The notes under the pieces: model-generated
The model's database searches: none
The model's input: only the letters and a program-made list of their open reading frames with translations
What the model was told of the DNA's origin: nothing
Shown: positions 63,811-64,000 of the stretch, one piece after another
Layout: every line of letters starts with the position of its first letter
Position numbering within the stretch: the first letter of the stretch is position 1
Position numbers and translations under genes: made by a program
Assembly (NCBI GenBank): GCA_034231615.1
Contig: CM067299.1
Location: forward strand, 12,701,863-12,765,862
Direction: 5' to 3'
Length of the DNA: 64,000 bases
Source of the DNA: Meghimatium bilineatum
Lineage: Eukaryota; Mollusca; Gastropoda; Stylommatophora; Philomycidae

Positions 63811-64000
63811 CTACAAAATATGCACAATTTCAATCATTAAAAATTGATTAATCTGTAAGAAGACAATCAGATAGTGGTCAAGAAATAAATCAGCTAATGC
63901 TTGACAAACAAATTATAGCCCAACCCTTTCATTAATTTATCAGTACAGAACCACAAAATGTAAGGCTCATGTGACCAATAATTGTGCACCATTTTAGGCT

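Overview
The window is eukaryotic nuclear DNA: AT-rich, with spliced genes, long introns, dense minisatellites and many decayed transposons. The repeat content (a short retroposon with a (CCAA)n tail, tRNA-headed SINEs, several LINE families, DD34D mariners, piggyBac-type elements) and the protein sequence suggest a lophotrochozoan, most likely a gastropod mollusc. That assignment is an inference. No prokaryotic gene, CRISPR array or operon is present.

One host gene dominates. Nineteen minus-strand exons between 63810 and 11688 join without a phase break into a 996-residue open frame ending in a stop codon. The product is cytosolic carboxypeptidase 1 (CCP1/AGTPBP1/Nna1), a tubulin deglutamylase. 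The 5' end and the N-terminal part lie beyond position 64000. Exons 1-2 carry the N-terminal helical-repeat region, exons 3-6 an acidic and Ser-rich linker, exons 7-11 the N-domain typical of cytosolic carboxypeptidases, exons 12-18 the M14 zinc peptidase domain ([25 protein letters not shown]), and exon 19 an acidic tail.

The introns are a transposon graveyard. Intron 10 holds a mariner with perfect 30-bp inverted ends and an open 365-codon transposase. Intron 2 holds a mariner deletion derivative and a ~985-bp piggyBac-type MITE. Intron 5 holds a second such MITE, a decayed piggyBac transposase gene and a 5'-truncated LINE joined to it. Intron 12 holds a ~2-kb inverted-repeat element whose diverged partial copy lies in opposite orientation in intron 10. 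Intron 17 holds a 494-bp insertion with 109-bp direct terminal repeats and a 15-bp target duplication, and an empty-site paralogue is visible in intron 2. Intron 3 carries a ~1.9-kb array of a 31-bp unit.

The most unusual pattern is at the splice sites. At four exons (6, 7, 10 and 15) the exon edge together with its splice site has been copied in tandem into the adjoining intron. This leaves series of decoy donors or acceptors. Read-through or use of the decoys I checked leads to stop codons or a frame change.

Positions 1-11687 lie downstream of the gene. They hold only minisatellites, LINE and SINE remnants and AT-rich DNA without a recognisable gene.
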